This document shows, one piece after another, positions 42,661-53,700 of a DNA stretch of 64,000 bases. The stretch is from contig WARS01000012.1 of the NCBI GenBank assembly GCA_008933995.1, positions 8,729,001 through 8,793,000 on the forward strand, in the 5' to 3' direction. The notes under the pieces were generated by a model. It saw nothing but the letters and a program-made list of their open reading frames with translations, searched no databases and was not told the origin of the DNA. How positions within the stretch are numbered: the first letter of the stretch is position 1; every line of letters starts with the position of its first letter. Source of the DNA: Datnioides undecimradiatus. Taxonomy: Eukaryota; Chordata; Actinopteri; Lobotiformes; Datnioididae. A program made the position numbers and the translations under genes.

Positions 42661-44633
42661 CTACACACACACACAGAGCTGTGAACTTAATCAGAAATGT
42701 GCAACCAGAGCAAATATACACACACTCACGTGCTGGTGACTAAACATGACTCCGTTTCTCACACTTCCACACAGATAACACTCAGTGGTGATTTCTGCTC
42801 TGCGGGATAAGCTCACTTCCCTTTTGATTAGGGCTGCAAAAGCAAAGAAACGCACACACACAAACACACACCAACTATGCCTCACCATGCTCTCAGAAGT
42901 GTTTTGGCAGCCTTTACACCTGCTCTGTCATATCCAAACGCTGCCTTGTTAACCAGGGAGGAGAGTGGGGGTGCAGCAGTAAATTGGACCCAGTGGGTAA
43001 TTGATCAGTTCACTGGTTATCATCCACTCAGCTGCAGCCTCACCGACAAATATGATCAATATCACAGCAGAAATCATATTACACAATACTTTCTTGCTCT
43101 AATGACATTAAAAAACCACTTAGCATTGACATATGTCTGTCCATTAATGAAAGTGATGGGCATTTCGGCTAAGTTACTGGAAATCATGTTCGGTCGAGGC
43201 TGCTTCACATGCAGTTAAAGTGATGTGAAAGTGGAGAGAGGTGGTCGTTTTTCTTGGTTTAGGAGATTTACTCAATTGACCTTCAGAAGACGCACAGTCT
43301 GTACTACACATTTCACACTCCTGTTGCAGTGCTTTCAGTGTAGACGCTTGTGCGAGAACCCACGAGTGTCGTGATGCTTTTAGTCCAGTTGCACAACATA
43401 ATGGAAAGTCTCTTCCCCTCACTGTTGGAAAATCACAGATTGGACTCAGCGGGACAGAGCTGTGCCGCCTCAAACACACCCTCACTTGACTCAGCTGCTG
43501 GGGCGGCAGACTGTCCTGTGGTCAGCATATTCACACACACGCACACACATACTAACACACACACAGAGTACCCACAGTGTCCCACCTGACTCATCTGCAA
43601 AGCTGGAAACTGTGCACGCACGCCCGTTTAGGAGTGGTGGTCTCAGCGTTCTGCTGCTGGGAAAGCTGCGGGTTACTCAGCGTCATTCCCATCCTCCTTT
43701 TCCAGGACACTTGGTATTCACAGGAGGGACAAACATATGATGATTTTCCAGAATATGATGCATTGCTGTAAATTTAATGACCCAGCAGTTTACATGTAGT
43801 TAAAATTAGCTTAGCCATAGCCATCACGAGACAAGCACAGCACAACACACAGCAAAATGTTGCCAGGCAACACAGCGGTTGTTGATGTCACTTGCTGTAG
43901 TTGTTGTACTCACCTGTCTGGATGTCCTCCTGTGAGCCTGCTGCACCGTGAAGTCCTCCACAGCCTGCTCCTGTAACATCTTTGCATGATGATTCGTAGT
44001 TCATATTATAAACAATTCAACAGGCCTCTCTGTCCCATTATAACCAGTCCATTCAGCTCTACTCAAATATAACCGTCTGAAGAAGATGGTCCCTGCCTTA
44101 TTGCAAAATTAAATTCAAGTACAGTTTGACTGACAAACAGGTTTCAGAGTTGTAACGAATCACTGTAAATGTCAGGTTTCCGTGTTGATCACTCTGAGTC
44201 AAAGCAGACAAGTTCTTTCTACATCCCCCAGAATGCACTGCAAGACCCAAGACATGGCATGTTTTGGAGTAGGATGCACAGACTGATAGAGACAAAACAG
44301 ATTGTCTCTAATTTGATCTTAAACCGATTAAGATCAAGTGATTACTCACAGAAATTACTGGACATCATTCCAAAAATATCCCTGGAATGATCTAGATATC
44401 ACAAATCGATCATGTGTGGAGATGTTTTTTCTTCCCTCTATAGTAACTGACAACTTGTTCACAGTGCCAACAGCAGAATCAAGACAGTGTCTGTAGCATT
44501 GATACCCACAGCTGGAAACAGTCGATCAGTGACCTCTTCCTCCCTCTTCTCTCTCCACAGAGCTAGCATCAGCAGGGATCCTTTCTACGACATGCTGGCC
44601 ACCAGGAAGCGGAGGATAGCCAATAAGAAATGA
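14063..44633 (+). CDS. cyth3: Cytohesin-3 (GRP1), ARF guanine-nucleotide exchange factor
   Basis: Exchanges GDP for GTP on ARF1/ARF6 at PIP3-rich plasma membrane. Coding exons: 14063-14081, 28451-28533, 28918-28982, 30239-30305, 30477-30595, 33243-33323, 33418-33530, 36007-36155, 36338-36449, 40310-40386, 42115-42186, 42336-42490, 44561-44633; total 1185 nt, 394 aa. All junctions keep frame and are GT/AG. An N-terminal coiled coil (about residues 8-60) is followed by the Sec7 domain with GEGLNKT and the glutamic finger in [10 protein letters not shown] (E156), then LNTSLHN. The PH domain opens at about residue 257 with [19 protein letters not shown]. The polybasic tail [13 protein letters not shown] is diagnostic of cytohesin-3. 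The N-terminus (MDEDNHV) lacks the glycine-rich insert I recall from human. Intron 9 carries an optional 3-nt exon, described separately. The first intron is 14.4 kb. Confidence 0.96.
15239..15270. repeat. (AT)n tract
   Basis: Two AT dinucleotide runs are separated by TGAAT, inside cyth3 intron 1. Confidence 0.9.
16735..16960. repeat. Probable dispersed teleost repeat
   Basis: It contains TTTTTGGTTCACTGCTGTCA, CAGCTATTTCCAGCTAAAAA, TATGCTACCTCACTAGCAGG and GGAGCATTTAGCAGCTGATG in the order I remember from a common fish repeat. The copy is diverged. Confidence 0.45.
19200..19320. repeat. Dispersed repeat, copy B
   Basis: CATCAGCTTAGCTAAGCG, then GGAAACAGCTAGCCTGACTC and AAAGCTAAGCTAAATT occur in the same order as the copies at 6730, 38265 and 40598. 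Confidence 0.55.
20019..20061. repeat. (GT)n microsatellite
   Basis: GT run of about 43 bases with a single GC interruption, in cyth3 intron 1. Confidence 0.95.
25905..25957. repeat. Tandem duplication plus perfect 12-bp hairpin
   Basis: CCTTTTTAACAAG is present twice in tandem and runs directly into a perfect inverted repeat: AAGCCTGGTGGG (25929-25940), loop ATCAA, then CCCACCAGGCTT (25946-25957). It could be a mobile-element end or a local replication-slippage product. Confidence 0.6.
26130..27210 (+). mobile_element. Decayed LINE (L1/Tx1-like) reverse-transcriptase remnant
   Basis: Near 26209-26240 the plus strand encodes [11 protein letters not shown], the reverse-transcriptase catalytic box of L1-type LINEs. 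Further on, RINILN near 26397 fits the downstream thumb region, WEQDLG occurs near 27019, and near 27115-27170 a [12 protein letters not shown]...HMLW block matches the C-terminal Cys-rich region of ORF2. Many stops and frame changes interrupt it and no ends or target-site duplications were found. It is an old, dead, 5'-truncated insertion in cyth3 intron 1. Confidence 0.65.
28983..30238 (+). other. cyth3 intron 3
   Basis: The only recognisable content is a short repeat-like block at about 29215-29285 (TTTGATTGGACAGGTGTACC then AAATGACCAC), resembling the end of a common fish DNA-element repeat. Nothing else is seen. Introns 2 (28534-28917) and 4 (30306-30476) are short and hold nothing recognised. 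Confidence 0.5.
30596..33242 (+). other. cyth3 intron 5
   Basis: Non-coding, between the two exons of the N-terminal Sec7 domain. It contains a purine-rich duplicated segment (32146-32204). The 138-codon plus frame at 32584-33000 has no domain, and a frame on the other strand overlaps it; it is treated as chance. No RNA gene is seen. Confidence 0.5.
32146..32204. repeat. Purine-rich 20-bp direct repeat, 39-bp period
   Basis: CAGGGAGGGAGGTGAGGAGA starts at 32146 and again at 32185, within an almost all-purine stretch of about 90 bases. Confidence 0.8.
33870..34260. repeat. Probable dispersed repeat with ATTACATTA microsatellite
   Basis: It begins with TTTTGATCCATCCATATCAG and ends with GTGAACCCCTTGGAAAGTGC and TAAGTACCCCTGG, phrases I associate with a fish interspersed repeat. 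The part at about 34149-34190 is a tandem array of ACATTA-type units. Confidence 0.4.
35640..35800 (+). mobile_element. Second LINE reverse-transcriptase remnant
   Basis: The plus strand at about 35672-35711 reads [13 protein letters not shown] then a stop, the YADD catalytic box of L1-type reverse transcriptase. Little else survives. It is independent of the 26 kb copy and lies in cyth3 intron 7 (33531-36006). Confidence 0.55.
36177..36220. repeat. (GT)n microsatellite next to cyth3 exon 8 donor
   Basis: An uninterrupted GT run of about 44 bases begins 21 bases after the end of exon 8 (36155), in a 182-bp intron. Confidence 0.95.
37436..37438 (+). CDS. cyth3: Candidate 3-nt alternative microexon (GAG) of cyth3
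   Basis: Between exon 9 (ending CTC-G at 36449) and exon 10 (starting GC-GGC at 40310) lies a pyrimidine-rich stretch, then CTGTATTAG, GAG and GTAGGTAAC. Splicing in GAG changes G|GC to GGA-GGC and adds one glycine, turning the diglycine PH loop into triglycine (395 aa). Mammalian cytohesins are known to have such a 3-base exon at this exact junction; the triglycine forms lose selectivity for PIP3 over PI(4,5)P2. An unusually long C/T-rich tract (about 37140-37430) with CTCTCT words precedes it and could bind PTB-type regulators. Confidence 0.75.
38265..38390. repeat. Dispersed repeat, copy C
   Basis: CAGTTAGCTTAGCTTAGCAC (about 38276), an ACTGGATACAGCAGG block and TGTTGAGCTAAAGCTGGCTG match the family described at 6730. 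Confidence 0.55.
40598..40700. repeat. Dispersed repeat, copy D
   Basis: GGTTAGTTTAGCTAAAGACT followed by GGGAAACAGCTAGCCCGGCT and GTGTCTAAAGAGA, in cyth3 intron 10. It lies in the same plus-strand orientation as copies A to C. Confidence 0.55.
40701..42114 (+). other. Remainder of cyth3 intron 10
   Basis: It contains a (CA)n run at 41005-41041, a C10 tract near 41262 and low-complexity CA-rich sequence up to about 41520. No exon or RNA is recognised. Confidence 0.5.
41005..41041. repeat. (CA)n microsatellite
   Basis: CA run of about 37 bases in cyth3 intron 10. Confidence 0.95.
42491..44560 (+). other. cyth3 intron 12
   Basis: Last intron, before the exon coding the polybasic tail. It contains a CA-rich stretch at 42623-42676 and a shorter one near 43532-43565. 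Open frames here are repeat-driven or unsupported. Confidence 0.55.
42623..42676. repeat. (CA)n microsatellite
   Basis: Interrupted CA run of about 54 bases. Confidence 0.95.
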
Positions 44634-46180
44634 TGACAGTCTACCTTGAGCCACACATGCATCGCCGCCATGTCTGTGACCAGCAGAGTCCTCGTGTGTG
44701 TGTGTTTGTGCGTGTGTGTGTTTACGGGGGTCCCTCCCTCCCATATGTTCTTTCAGGGCTGGAGGACAAGCAGCAGGCGTAGGCGACTGTTTCTCGGACT
44801 GAAATGGATCAAGTTTATTTCTGCCTTGAAGATTGTATGCACCTCAAATCTTGGTTGATGTGAAGGTTTTATTTTATCTGGCACGGATGTGACGTGCCAC
44901 TTGAGACTCTATGGAGAGGAGGGAAATCTTTACCAAGCTGGATGATAAGAAAAAGACAAAAGGAGGACAGTTATCTGGTGGAACAGCCATGAGGAACTCT
45001 TTGCTTAGTGCCGCTGTGACGAGATTGCCCCCTGCTGGACATTTGTGGAACTCAATCAACTGTGCTGAACGTGCAGTGTGAAGATTTGAAACTTAATGTC
45101 CATCCTGGATAGCAATCCATCATCCAGACTGGCTCCACTGATCGATTGTTCAGTGCCAGCAGGACTCCCAGATGCCAATCAACATGTTAACTCCACCTCA
45201 CATGTCCTTCGTCAACTGCCAACACCAACCATGTTTTGTAGTATTCTTTGACTACAGAAAGCCTCAAGCTTCTAAATCAGCTGGTCTGATTGTTAGCCCT
45301 CAAGCGACTCTATCTGTATATGCAAACACGCTGATTTATTGCAGACAGTGAAACTTAAGCTCGTATACTTTTTACATTCCCTCAGTTCTTCTCAGAAAGC
45401 AAAGTGATGCAGGTTGAGTAATAATACTTGACATACACCGACTGTAATGGCCCCTTTTTTAAGTTAAAGTACAGTTACAGTCATTTCACGTAGGCTATTG
45501 AAGATCCACCTCTGATCAAGTTCAGTTCTTTTGTATTTATTTTCTTAATTTGTTAAACAAAAGAGGCAGTCCCCAATTTACATTATGCATGTATAGTATA
45601 TAATGTACATACTGTTTTTTTTTCTTCTTTGTTGTGTTTATGTAGCATGGAAATCATGATGGCCGTAGCCTATACCCGTTCACCTTTTCAGTTCAACAGC
45701 TAACAGTTTACAATAGTGGAAGAGGGACTTTGTGCAGCTCTTTGCAGAGCAGTGAAACCTCCTCAACACTGTGTTATTACTGAAGATCAGATTAATACAT
45801 GTTATATGAAAGAAAAACTCACTATGCTGAGCTGGACATGAGTAAAGGACATAAGCGGGTTCAAAATACTGTTTGAGTGCTGACTGGAATCTGAGGACAG
45901 TCTTTCCCAAACAGCTTGAGCCAACCTGTAGCCTAATCTTTCAACACTAGATGGAGTTTTGAGTTTTAACACGGCTTAACGTGAGTTTGGGAAAACTGCT
46001 CCTGAATACTTTGATGAAGACTTTGAATTAAAAAAAAAAGTACATGCTGATAAGAAAAGGAGTTATTGTGTGCATGTGAATTCAGCGAAGAAGAGCTTGA
46101 CTGGCTAAAACTTACCAGGTCTTTGGTTATTTCTAACACGGAAACAGTGCGGTGAATAAAATAGTGGCAGCTGAGTCGTC
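44634..46180 (+). other. cyth3: cyth3 3' UTR
   Basis: It runs from the TGA at 44631-44633 to a likely cleavage site just after the first AATAAA I find, at 46155-46160, giving a 3' UTR of about 1.5 kb. It is convergent with usp42, whose 3' UTR comes from the other side. Frames inside are not coding. Confidence 0.55.
46155..46160 (+). terminator. cyth3 polyadenylation signal (AATAAA)
   Basis: Canonical AATAAA in GGTGAATAAAATAG, the first plus-strand canonical signal I find after the cyth3 stop. GT-rich sequence follows at about 46206-46215. Confidence 0.5.
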
Positions 46181-47778
46181 CTGCTGAGTCAAACAGCTAG
46201 AAAAGTGTGTGTGTTTAACAAAACCTGATTACAGCAGAGTGCTAGCAGTTTGCATCCTCACTTAATGTGTCTATGTTATAATTTAACTGTAGCGGAAAGT
46301 TTGTTCAACAAGAGGCTTAAATACAATCCGTCCATTCCTAGTATATAATACAAAGGCAGACAGGAGCTTTTCCCCTGGCAACTCATCAGTCATCTCAGCA
46401 TTTTTCATTCACTTCAATTTGCAGCTGTAAACAAAGTCAAAGACCAGCAACAAATTACAATTTCTGACATTAACAAATGTATTTTAAGGCTTTTACCTTA
46501 TACAATGTATAAATTCTGACATGCTAAACTAAAGATATAACAGCAGTTTTTCAACCTTTGTCTAAAGTTGGAAAAAACCCCAAAAACAAACAAAAACAAA
46601 AGCGAACCATACCCATTCCTGACTTTTGTTCAGAGAATATGGTAAAAATGAACATGTGTTTTTCTAAAAACCAAAGCAAAACCAACAAAACATCTACTGG
46701 TAACCCTGATACAGGATTTTTACGTATAAAAATAACTGATAGTACAGTTCAAAATTAAATTCACAGTATTTTTTTATGACGCTAGAAGACACAAAATGTA
46801 CTTTTCATTAAAAAGCAAACACAAATGGTCCACAGCCATGATAACAAATTTTTGATGCTTTTTTGTTTTGAAACGTTTTAAAACGAAAGGAAACAGAATG
46901 TGAGAGGAGGGAGAGGCATTATCCAGTGAAGGGTCTGTGAAAAAAGTTTAAAAATTACAGCGAGTGAATCTTAGGCTTCAGAGAAAAATGGAAACAAACA
47001 ACAAGAATTTAAAAAAAAAAAAAAAAAAAAGCTGGGAAATGTCCTCAAGTCTGTCCAGGGTTAACGTGGAGGTATCAGTCAGCGAAGCCTTGTTCCCACC
47101 ACTGCACTTGTCCGTGTCATTCATGAATATCTCCCTCCGTTAGTTTGTCCGCTCCCAGTGGGATCAAAGCAAAAACTCAAAAGCGTTGCGGCTCTGTAGA
47201 TATGGTGACATCTTGAACTTGCAGCCAACATGTTGCCCGACCGCTCTTCTGTCAGGCAACACATTTCCCTTTTGTCTCATTCTGATCTCACGCAGGTGGA
47301 TAATCCGTGATGGATGTTAACAAGTTTTCAAGTCCTGAGTTCCACTGAGCAGCAGTTGAGATGTTTAAGCTCCAGGCTTTGTTTGTGTTCATACAAGTAT
47401 ATATTAATTTTTTTTATCATAAATGTTCAACAGGTGAATGTTTTTTAACCATAGTTAGGAGAATTACGGCAAATAAATCAATGCCTTAAAAAAAGAAAGA
47501 AAAAAAGATTTTTGAACATTTAAAACACTTTAGTTGTGGTAAAAATACAATATATTCCCGATGAAGAAGCACCACTTCAAAAAGTTGTTGATGTCATTCC
47601 TCTGCTGTTGTTAGAATGGTGTTGATGTGTCTGAAATGAGAAGGAGGAGGCCTGTAAACTATTTGCAGAGCTGTGAGCTAAAACATTTCCATCTATAATA
47701 AGGCTTCCTACTGTTTGTCAGCACTGACTGCACTACAGCATACTGTGATCATCATTAAATGGACGCCCACTCACAGAG
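46181..47778 (-). other. usp42: usp42 3' UTR region
   Basis: Sequence beyond the usp42 stop (TGA at 47779-47781, minus strand). A possible intron lies just after the stop: donor CTCT|GTGAGT (exon end 47775) and acceptor CTCCTTCTCATTTCAG (exon start 47630). No canonical minus-strand AATAAA was found between 46181 and 47778; the next is TTTATT on the plus strand at 45536-45541, inside the cyth3 3' UTR. An A-run at about 47011-47030 (T-run in the transcript) and AT-rich stretches are the only other features. Confidence 0.4.
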
Positions 47779-50700
47779 TCAGTGTTTGGAGCCATTGGAG
47801 AATCCGTGGGAGTCGCCATTGGCTTGGCTGTAACCATTTCCTACAAAACAGGATCGACGGTTAAACTCAACACCACCGCAGCTTTTATTCCAGCATTTCA
47901 GTGACGTTTGAGAGTGATTCTGAATGTGAGTGCTGTTATACCTGTGTATCCGTTGAGATGGTGATGACTTGAACCGTTTGTGGGTGAGGTGTGGTTGGAG
48001 GCCAGTACATAGTCATCAGCGTGGTCTGTTCGCCGGCGCTTTTCTGGAGAGTAACCATTGTCATGTTTAGTGTCCTTGTCGTAGTATCGTCGCTTGCGGC
48101 TCTCCCTCTCCTCACTGCTTCTGTTCCTGTGGCTCCGTGCCGCTCCTGGGCTGTGCTGCTCGGCCTCACTGTCCCGCTGCCTCCTCTTTTTCTTCTTCTT
48201 CTTCTTTGTTTCAGTGGCTCGGTCTGAATCCACATCGGAGCTTCTGGGGGAAATAAAAAAAATCACACACTTATTATTCTGTATCCACAACTAAATTCCA
48301 ATAAAAAGAGTGAGGGGACAAGCTTCGTCATCAGCTAAAGACAAATGATAAGGGACTACAACTCTCCAGTATTTCCAATCAATCAACATCGATTAAAATG
48401 TCAAAATATAGCCCAAAGCGATATTTTCTAGCACAACAAAACCACTAATGATCAAAATAGCCACAGATTCTTTTTGTTAAATGAAAAATTGTTCAATGTT
48501 TCATCCCCGAAATATTATGAAAGACATTACATAATTCAGCGAGGTCAGTAAAACTGATGTTTTTAAAACTGAATGGTTGAGCAAAATATCAAATCTAAAG
48601 AAAAAAAGGTGTCATGCAACATTCAGTCAACAATGGCGTAACTGACCCGCTCTCACGGTGTCTGTCTTTATCCTTTGACTTCTTCTTTTTCTTGCTCTTT
48701 TTGTGTTTTTTAGAGCGGCGTGCGTCAGAGCTTTCACCTCTCTCCTTGCTTATAGGATCAGAACTCCTTTTGTGATTTTGATCCTCCCTGTTTGGAGGCG
48801 ATTCAAACGAGGAGAGACGAGGCCGAGGGGGTGAACCCTTGGACTTGAATTCACAGTCTCGCTCCCTCGGGTGAGTTTCTGACACCGTGGCAAGTGAGGA
48901 AGTCTCCTCCTTGGACAGATAATGGTCTTTCTCCCTGCCATTATTCTTGTCCTTCATAGTCCAGGATTCTCGACTCTCCTCCTGCCGCCGCCAGCGACTA
49001 TGAGACTCTTCACGGTTTGAGTAACCGTGTCCCCTCCGCTCACGGTCCCGGTCCTCTCTGGACCGGTGGTGGCGATGGTAGTAATGACGAGAGTGCCTGT
49101 CACGATCACGCTCCCTGTGATGGTGGTGGTGGTTCCAGTCTGAGTGACGCTCAGACTCCCGATCCCTGTAGGAACGCTCATCAGCAGGCAACCGATCCCT
49201 GTATGGGTGACGATGGTGGTGATCTCTGTAGTCCCGTCTGTACCGATGGCGATCGCTGTCACTTTCTCGCTCCTGACTCCTGTCCCTGTAGTGTCTCTCC
49301 CTGTCTCTGCTCCGGTCGGAGTACAGTCGGTTTCTCTCCCTGTCACGGGAGGATTGTCCTTCATTACCTCTAGAACTGGGCTTAGACCAGTGTTGCTCCT
49401 TAACATCTGTATGCCCTTCGGTCCCTGTTGATGAACCGTTGGTCTGTGGCAGATCCATTGCTTCAGTCCCACCTGGGCTGATCTTCTGTGGAGCTGCAGA
49501 GGCCCCATTGGTGCTTTGGGAACAGCCTGGAGGGGTGGATAAGGCCGCACTGTTGTTGCTGTGAGGGACATAAGAGGGAGCAGCTTCTCTAGATGTGACA
49601 GAATGGGTTTTTGTAGCAGTAGCTGAAGGTGGAGAGCTAAAAGTGGATGATGCTGTATGCTGAGGCAGAGGTTCAGACACAGTTTTAGCCCTTGTGTCAA
49701 GAGTGGTGAGGTGCTGGCTTTCACTGGCAGCAGGATGGACACTCTGAGAAGAACTGGCCTGGGAGGAGGCAGAGTTATGTGTCTTTATGTCTTTGCTCGT
49801 TGGACCATGGTCACTGTCAAATCCATTAACAGCAACAGTAGCCACAGAGGTTGAACTGCCATGATTACAGCCAGAGATCTGAGGAGAGAACAGGACATGA
49901 TTACTTATTTATACACAACACTACTGGTCATTCAGATATTAACACATTTTGAGAAGACAGCAACACAAAACAAATGATTTACTTTATCAGCAGTGCTGTG
50001 TCCATTCACTTTGTGGTGTCCATAATGGTGCCCATTCTGACTGGATTTAGAGGCGCCGTAGGTTTGTCCGTTCAATCCGTTACCATTGTGGTGCACTCCT
50101 GACTCTCCATTGGTGGCCTGAGGAGATTTATTAAAGACTTCTCCTGTTCTGTTGTTGCCGTTAAGGTGAGACTTTGCCAAAGAGCCGTTATCTAAAGCTC
50201 CACAGTTCTCCTGGTCTGATTCCTCTGAGGACTCTTGGCTGTACGGCACCAAGAAAGACGCCCCATTCCCTCCAGTGTGGCGGTCGTTACCGTTACTGCA
50301 AGACGTGCCATTAACGTGGTTAAGCTGACGAGGAACGAAGCGAATGTCTGAATGGACGTCTGAGGTAGACTGTGAGGAGGATAAAGAGCTGGAGGAGGAG
50401 CTGCTGCTGGCAGAGGACGGCTGGCTGTAAGAGGACGAGGAGGATGAGGGGCGGCTCTGTTTGCCTTGTCCAATGTAGAATGAAAGCTTCTGCCGTTTGT
50501 CGTGGTCTGGGATCACTGTGGGCCGGCTGATTGAGTGGGAGATGGAAGAAGAGGATGAGGCCAGTCCATGGCTAGGTTTTCCCACAACGCTGCTGCTGGT
50601 GCTGGGTTTGGAGTTGGTGGGATAGTCCCTCAGAGATCCATTCCCATTAATATGGAGAGCGCTCTGAGAAGGAGAAAAATGTTTTGAGTCAAACACTGGC

Positions 50701-53700
50701 TACATATCGTTAATAGCACGTATTTAGCTGTAAGCAAGTCTGCAGTACCTTGGTCATGTGTGGCGGCAGCTGGGGGCCTATGAAGCCAATGTTGTTGTGG
50801 TGGACGGTGGTGTTGATGCGCGGGATCACTACTGGTCGTGGAGACGACTGACCAGGGATCCCTGGATTATGGTTCATGTGGCTGTAGTCCCCTGTTTTCT
50901 TCACATCACTGGATCTTGTGTCAAAAAAGAAAGGTGGCAAACCTAAAATAACTCGTGTATTTGACATTTCTATTATGTCCTCCACATTAATTCTGAATTC
51001 AAGCTCACTTGTGAGCCACCAAATACTTGTTGATGGTTTACTCACTTGATGTAGAACAGAACATAGGCCTGCTGGTTGAGAACAGACCTAATGTCGCTGA
51101 CAGACACAGAGGAGTCGTTCATCTGATACCACTGGCCATTGCTTGCCTGAGAGACACGACAGAACAGTTGGTAGGTTTTAACATATTTGCTAAACACACT
51201 TGTCATTGTTTCACCTCTTTTTCTGAAAATGCTACTTTTCTATGTTTCAGTTTCTCAATTGGATGGAAAGTGAAAGATTGTCTGCACTTGATTTGAGACC
51301 TGGAAAAACATTTTTCTCTGCATTTTTAAGTTAAGACTTCAGTCTGTTAAAAGCAAATGCTGAAACTCGGCATTAAACTGTTATGGAGGGTTGCTGATAG
51401 AGAGCTGGGGAGAGAAATTTGTGCATGTGTACTTGGCAGAGGCAGCGTCCTGGTAGATTAGAACAGTGGTCTGCAGCAGTGCCAGTACCTTAATATAGCA
51501 AAAGTAGTGTCCAGCATGACAGCTGAATCCAGAGTGGACCAGCACAGCATACAGCCCGTAGACCTGGGGCTCCCCCTGGGACTGAGACATGAAGGGCCGC
51601 AGGTCCAGGTACTCTGGATATTTCACATCCTGAGGACCGCAAAGAAGTGGATTAATATCAAATTACAGCCAAAACGCCCATTAAAGCATTGAGTCCTGTT
51701 GCTGTCCTATAGTTTTAGCATGCATGGTTCTGGATATCAAATCTACTCATATCATGGTACCTTTGTGATTTTGCCTCCGCTAAAGTTTGCAAAGCGTTTG
51801 AGTGAGAGGGTGAGCACATTGGCGCTGCGGTGGATGGTAAATCTCTTTGAGGCTGTGACCATTTTTTTGCACCTAAGGGAAACAAACGCTCAGTTAATCA
51901 ATTGGCAAACAGATAAATCGAAACTGGCTGTTTCTTGGTGTCTGTACTGAACTGCTTTTGTCTGTAAAACAACTTACTTGGTGCATTTATAAGCGTTTTC
52001 TCCATCCAGCTGTTCTGGCTTCACAAACTGCTCCAGAGCCTTAGAGACACTGGGAGCCGTCTACACAGACAGAAAAAACTTTTTGGTACTGTTTTTATGA
52101 TCCTTGCAAAAATCTGTATTTGTTGTGTAATTGTTATACATTACATTGTTACAACTCAGACCCACAGTGAGAATGAATACTTGTCAGTTACCTTAATTTC
52201 AAGAGTAATATCCAGAAAAGGGTCAAACGTATCCGAGACTGCTTTGCAGTTTAAACATTTGACTGAAAGAGATGAATCAATGTGTTTATTAGACTGACAA
52301 AGCTGTCAAACAACAAACAAATTGACTTTATTTAATAGAAATTAAGAAAACAAATCAACACTAATAATTTACCTCTAGACCTTAGATACCCGCCAAATAC
52401 TTGATGGATGAAAGTGGTTGCCTGCGTTTGCCTGTCCAATCTGCCACAGAGACAAACATGAGTATGTAAAACAACCAGTAAGTATCACAACATAATGGCA
52501 CGGCTGAATTATTTATCAAACAAACAGACAAATGTTTTGTTGATTATTTTAGAGTATTTTGCACTGACAAGTAACAACATATTACAGCTCAAAGAGCAGG
52601 AGTGAGAAGGGGAGGAATTAGAGCAAGAGTAATTAGTTGAGAGACCAACTGTTACTCCAGAGTCTACTGAATACTTGTGGTTCCTAAAGTCCCTTTTAGA
52701 GTCCCCTGAGAAGCACCATGGTCTGCTTAGATCTAGCTTTTAAACATGCATAAGCTTTGTATGTGTATATAACCTGCTTGGCAATGGCTCTACATTCATT
52801 TCATATATTTCAGCAATAAAACATTAATGCTTTAAAAGATCAGCATATAACTCTGATAAAAGATTTAGACTGTCAGGCCTGTGCAGAGTATTCAGGAATA
52901 TTCAGTATATTAAAACAAAAAATACATAGAAATAATATAGTCATCGAACTCAGGCGACTATACTAACATACAACAACTAATTAAATAATAATTAAAACAA
53001 AAAAATATGACTATCTAGGTAAGCATATAATTGTGTGGCATCTTGAATGAATAATGAAGAATGAAACTTACTTGGTTCCAGGTAAGCAGGACTTTTGCAT
53101 AGCATCCACTGTGTACCGCAGGAACTCATGAGCATCCTCCTGGCTTCCATAGCGGAAGTGCTTTGCAATCCCTGAGTGAAAAAACACAATGATAGAACCT
53201 GATATGAAGGAAGCTATTAATGGTGTCACATTAACTTATAGATAAAATGCCTTAAACAGGAGACTACGAACTACCACTAAATAATTTCCCTCCAAAATTA
53301 AGAAGGTAAACAGCCACACAGCGCCTCCTGTCATTCATTGTAGGTAAAAATTTTGTTTAAAAAAAAAAAAAAAGGAACACTTTCACTGTTTTGGCTGTAT
53401 AGACACTTACTTTTAAGTTCGTTGAGCACTCCGATGGGCTTAATGACGTTCCCAGAGTTGGCAAAAACTTGAATGATGTGGTTTTGCATGGTGCACATCA
53501 TACAGAAGCCCGGCTCATGACCTGAGGCAGGGACAGATTGACAAAACATTGATGAGTAAGACATGAATCAGGCGAGAAAGCAGCTCACAGCTGCTGCTGA
53601 CGCAAACAGGATTGATGTGACAATTAATGCATGATTGTATGATTACAGAAGAGCTTCATTAGCTTATGGAACCCAAACTTACATGTTTTGGAGTGCTCCC

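Noticed and set aside
49017-49431. Plus-strand frames antisense to usp42
   Set aside because: Mirror frames of the low-complexity exon; no promoter or splice support.
48954-49742. 262-codon alternative frame in the usp42 C-terminal exon
   Set aside because: A byproduct of the repetitive Arg/His codons of the true frame; it encodes monotonous Thr/Ile/Gly text and has no family match.
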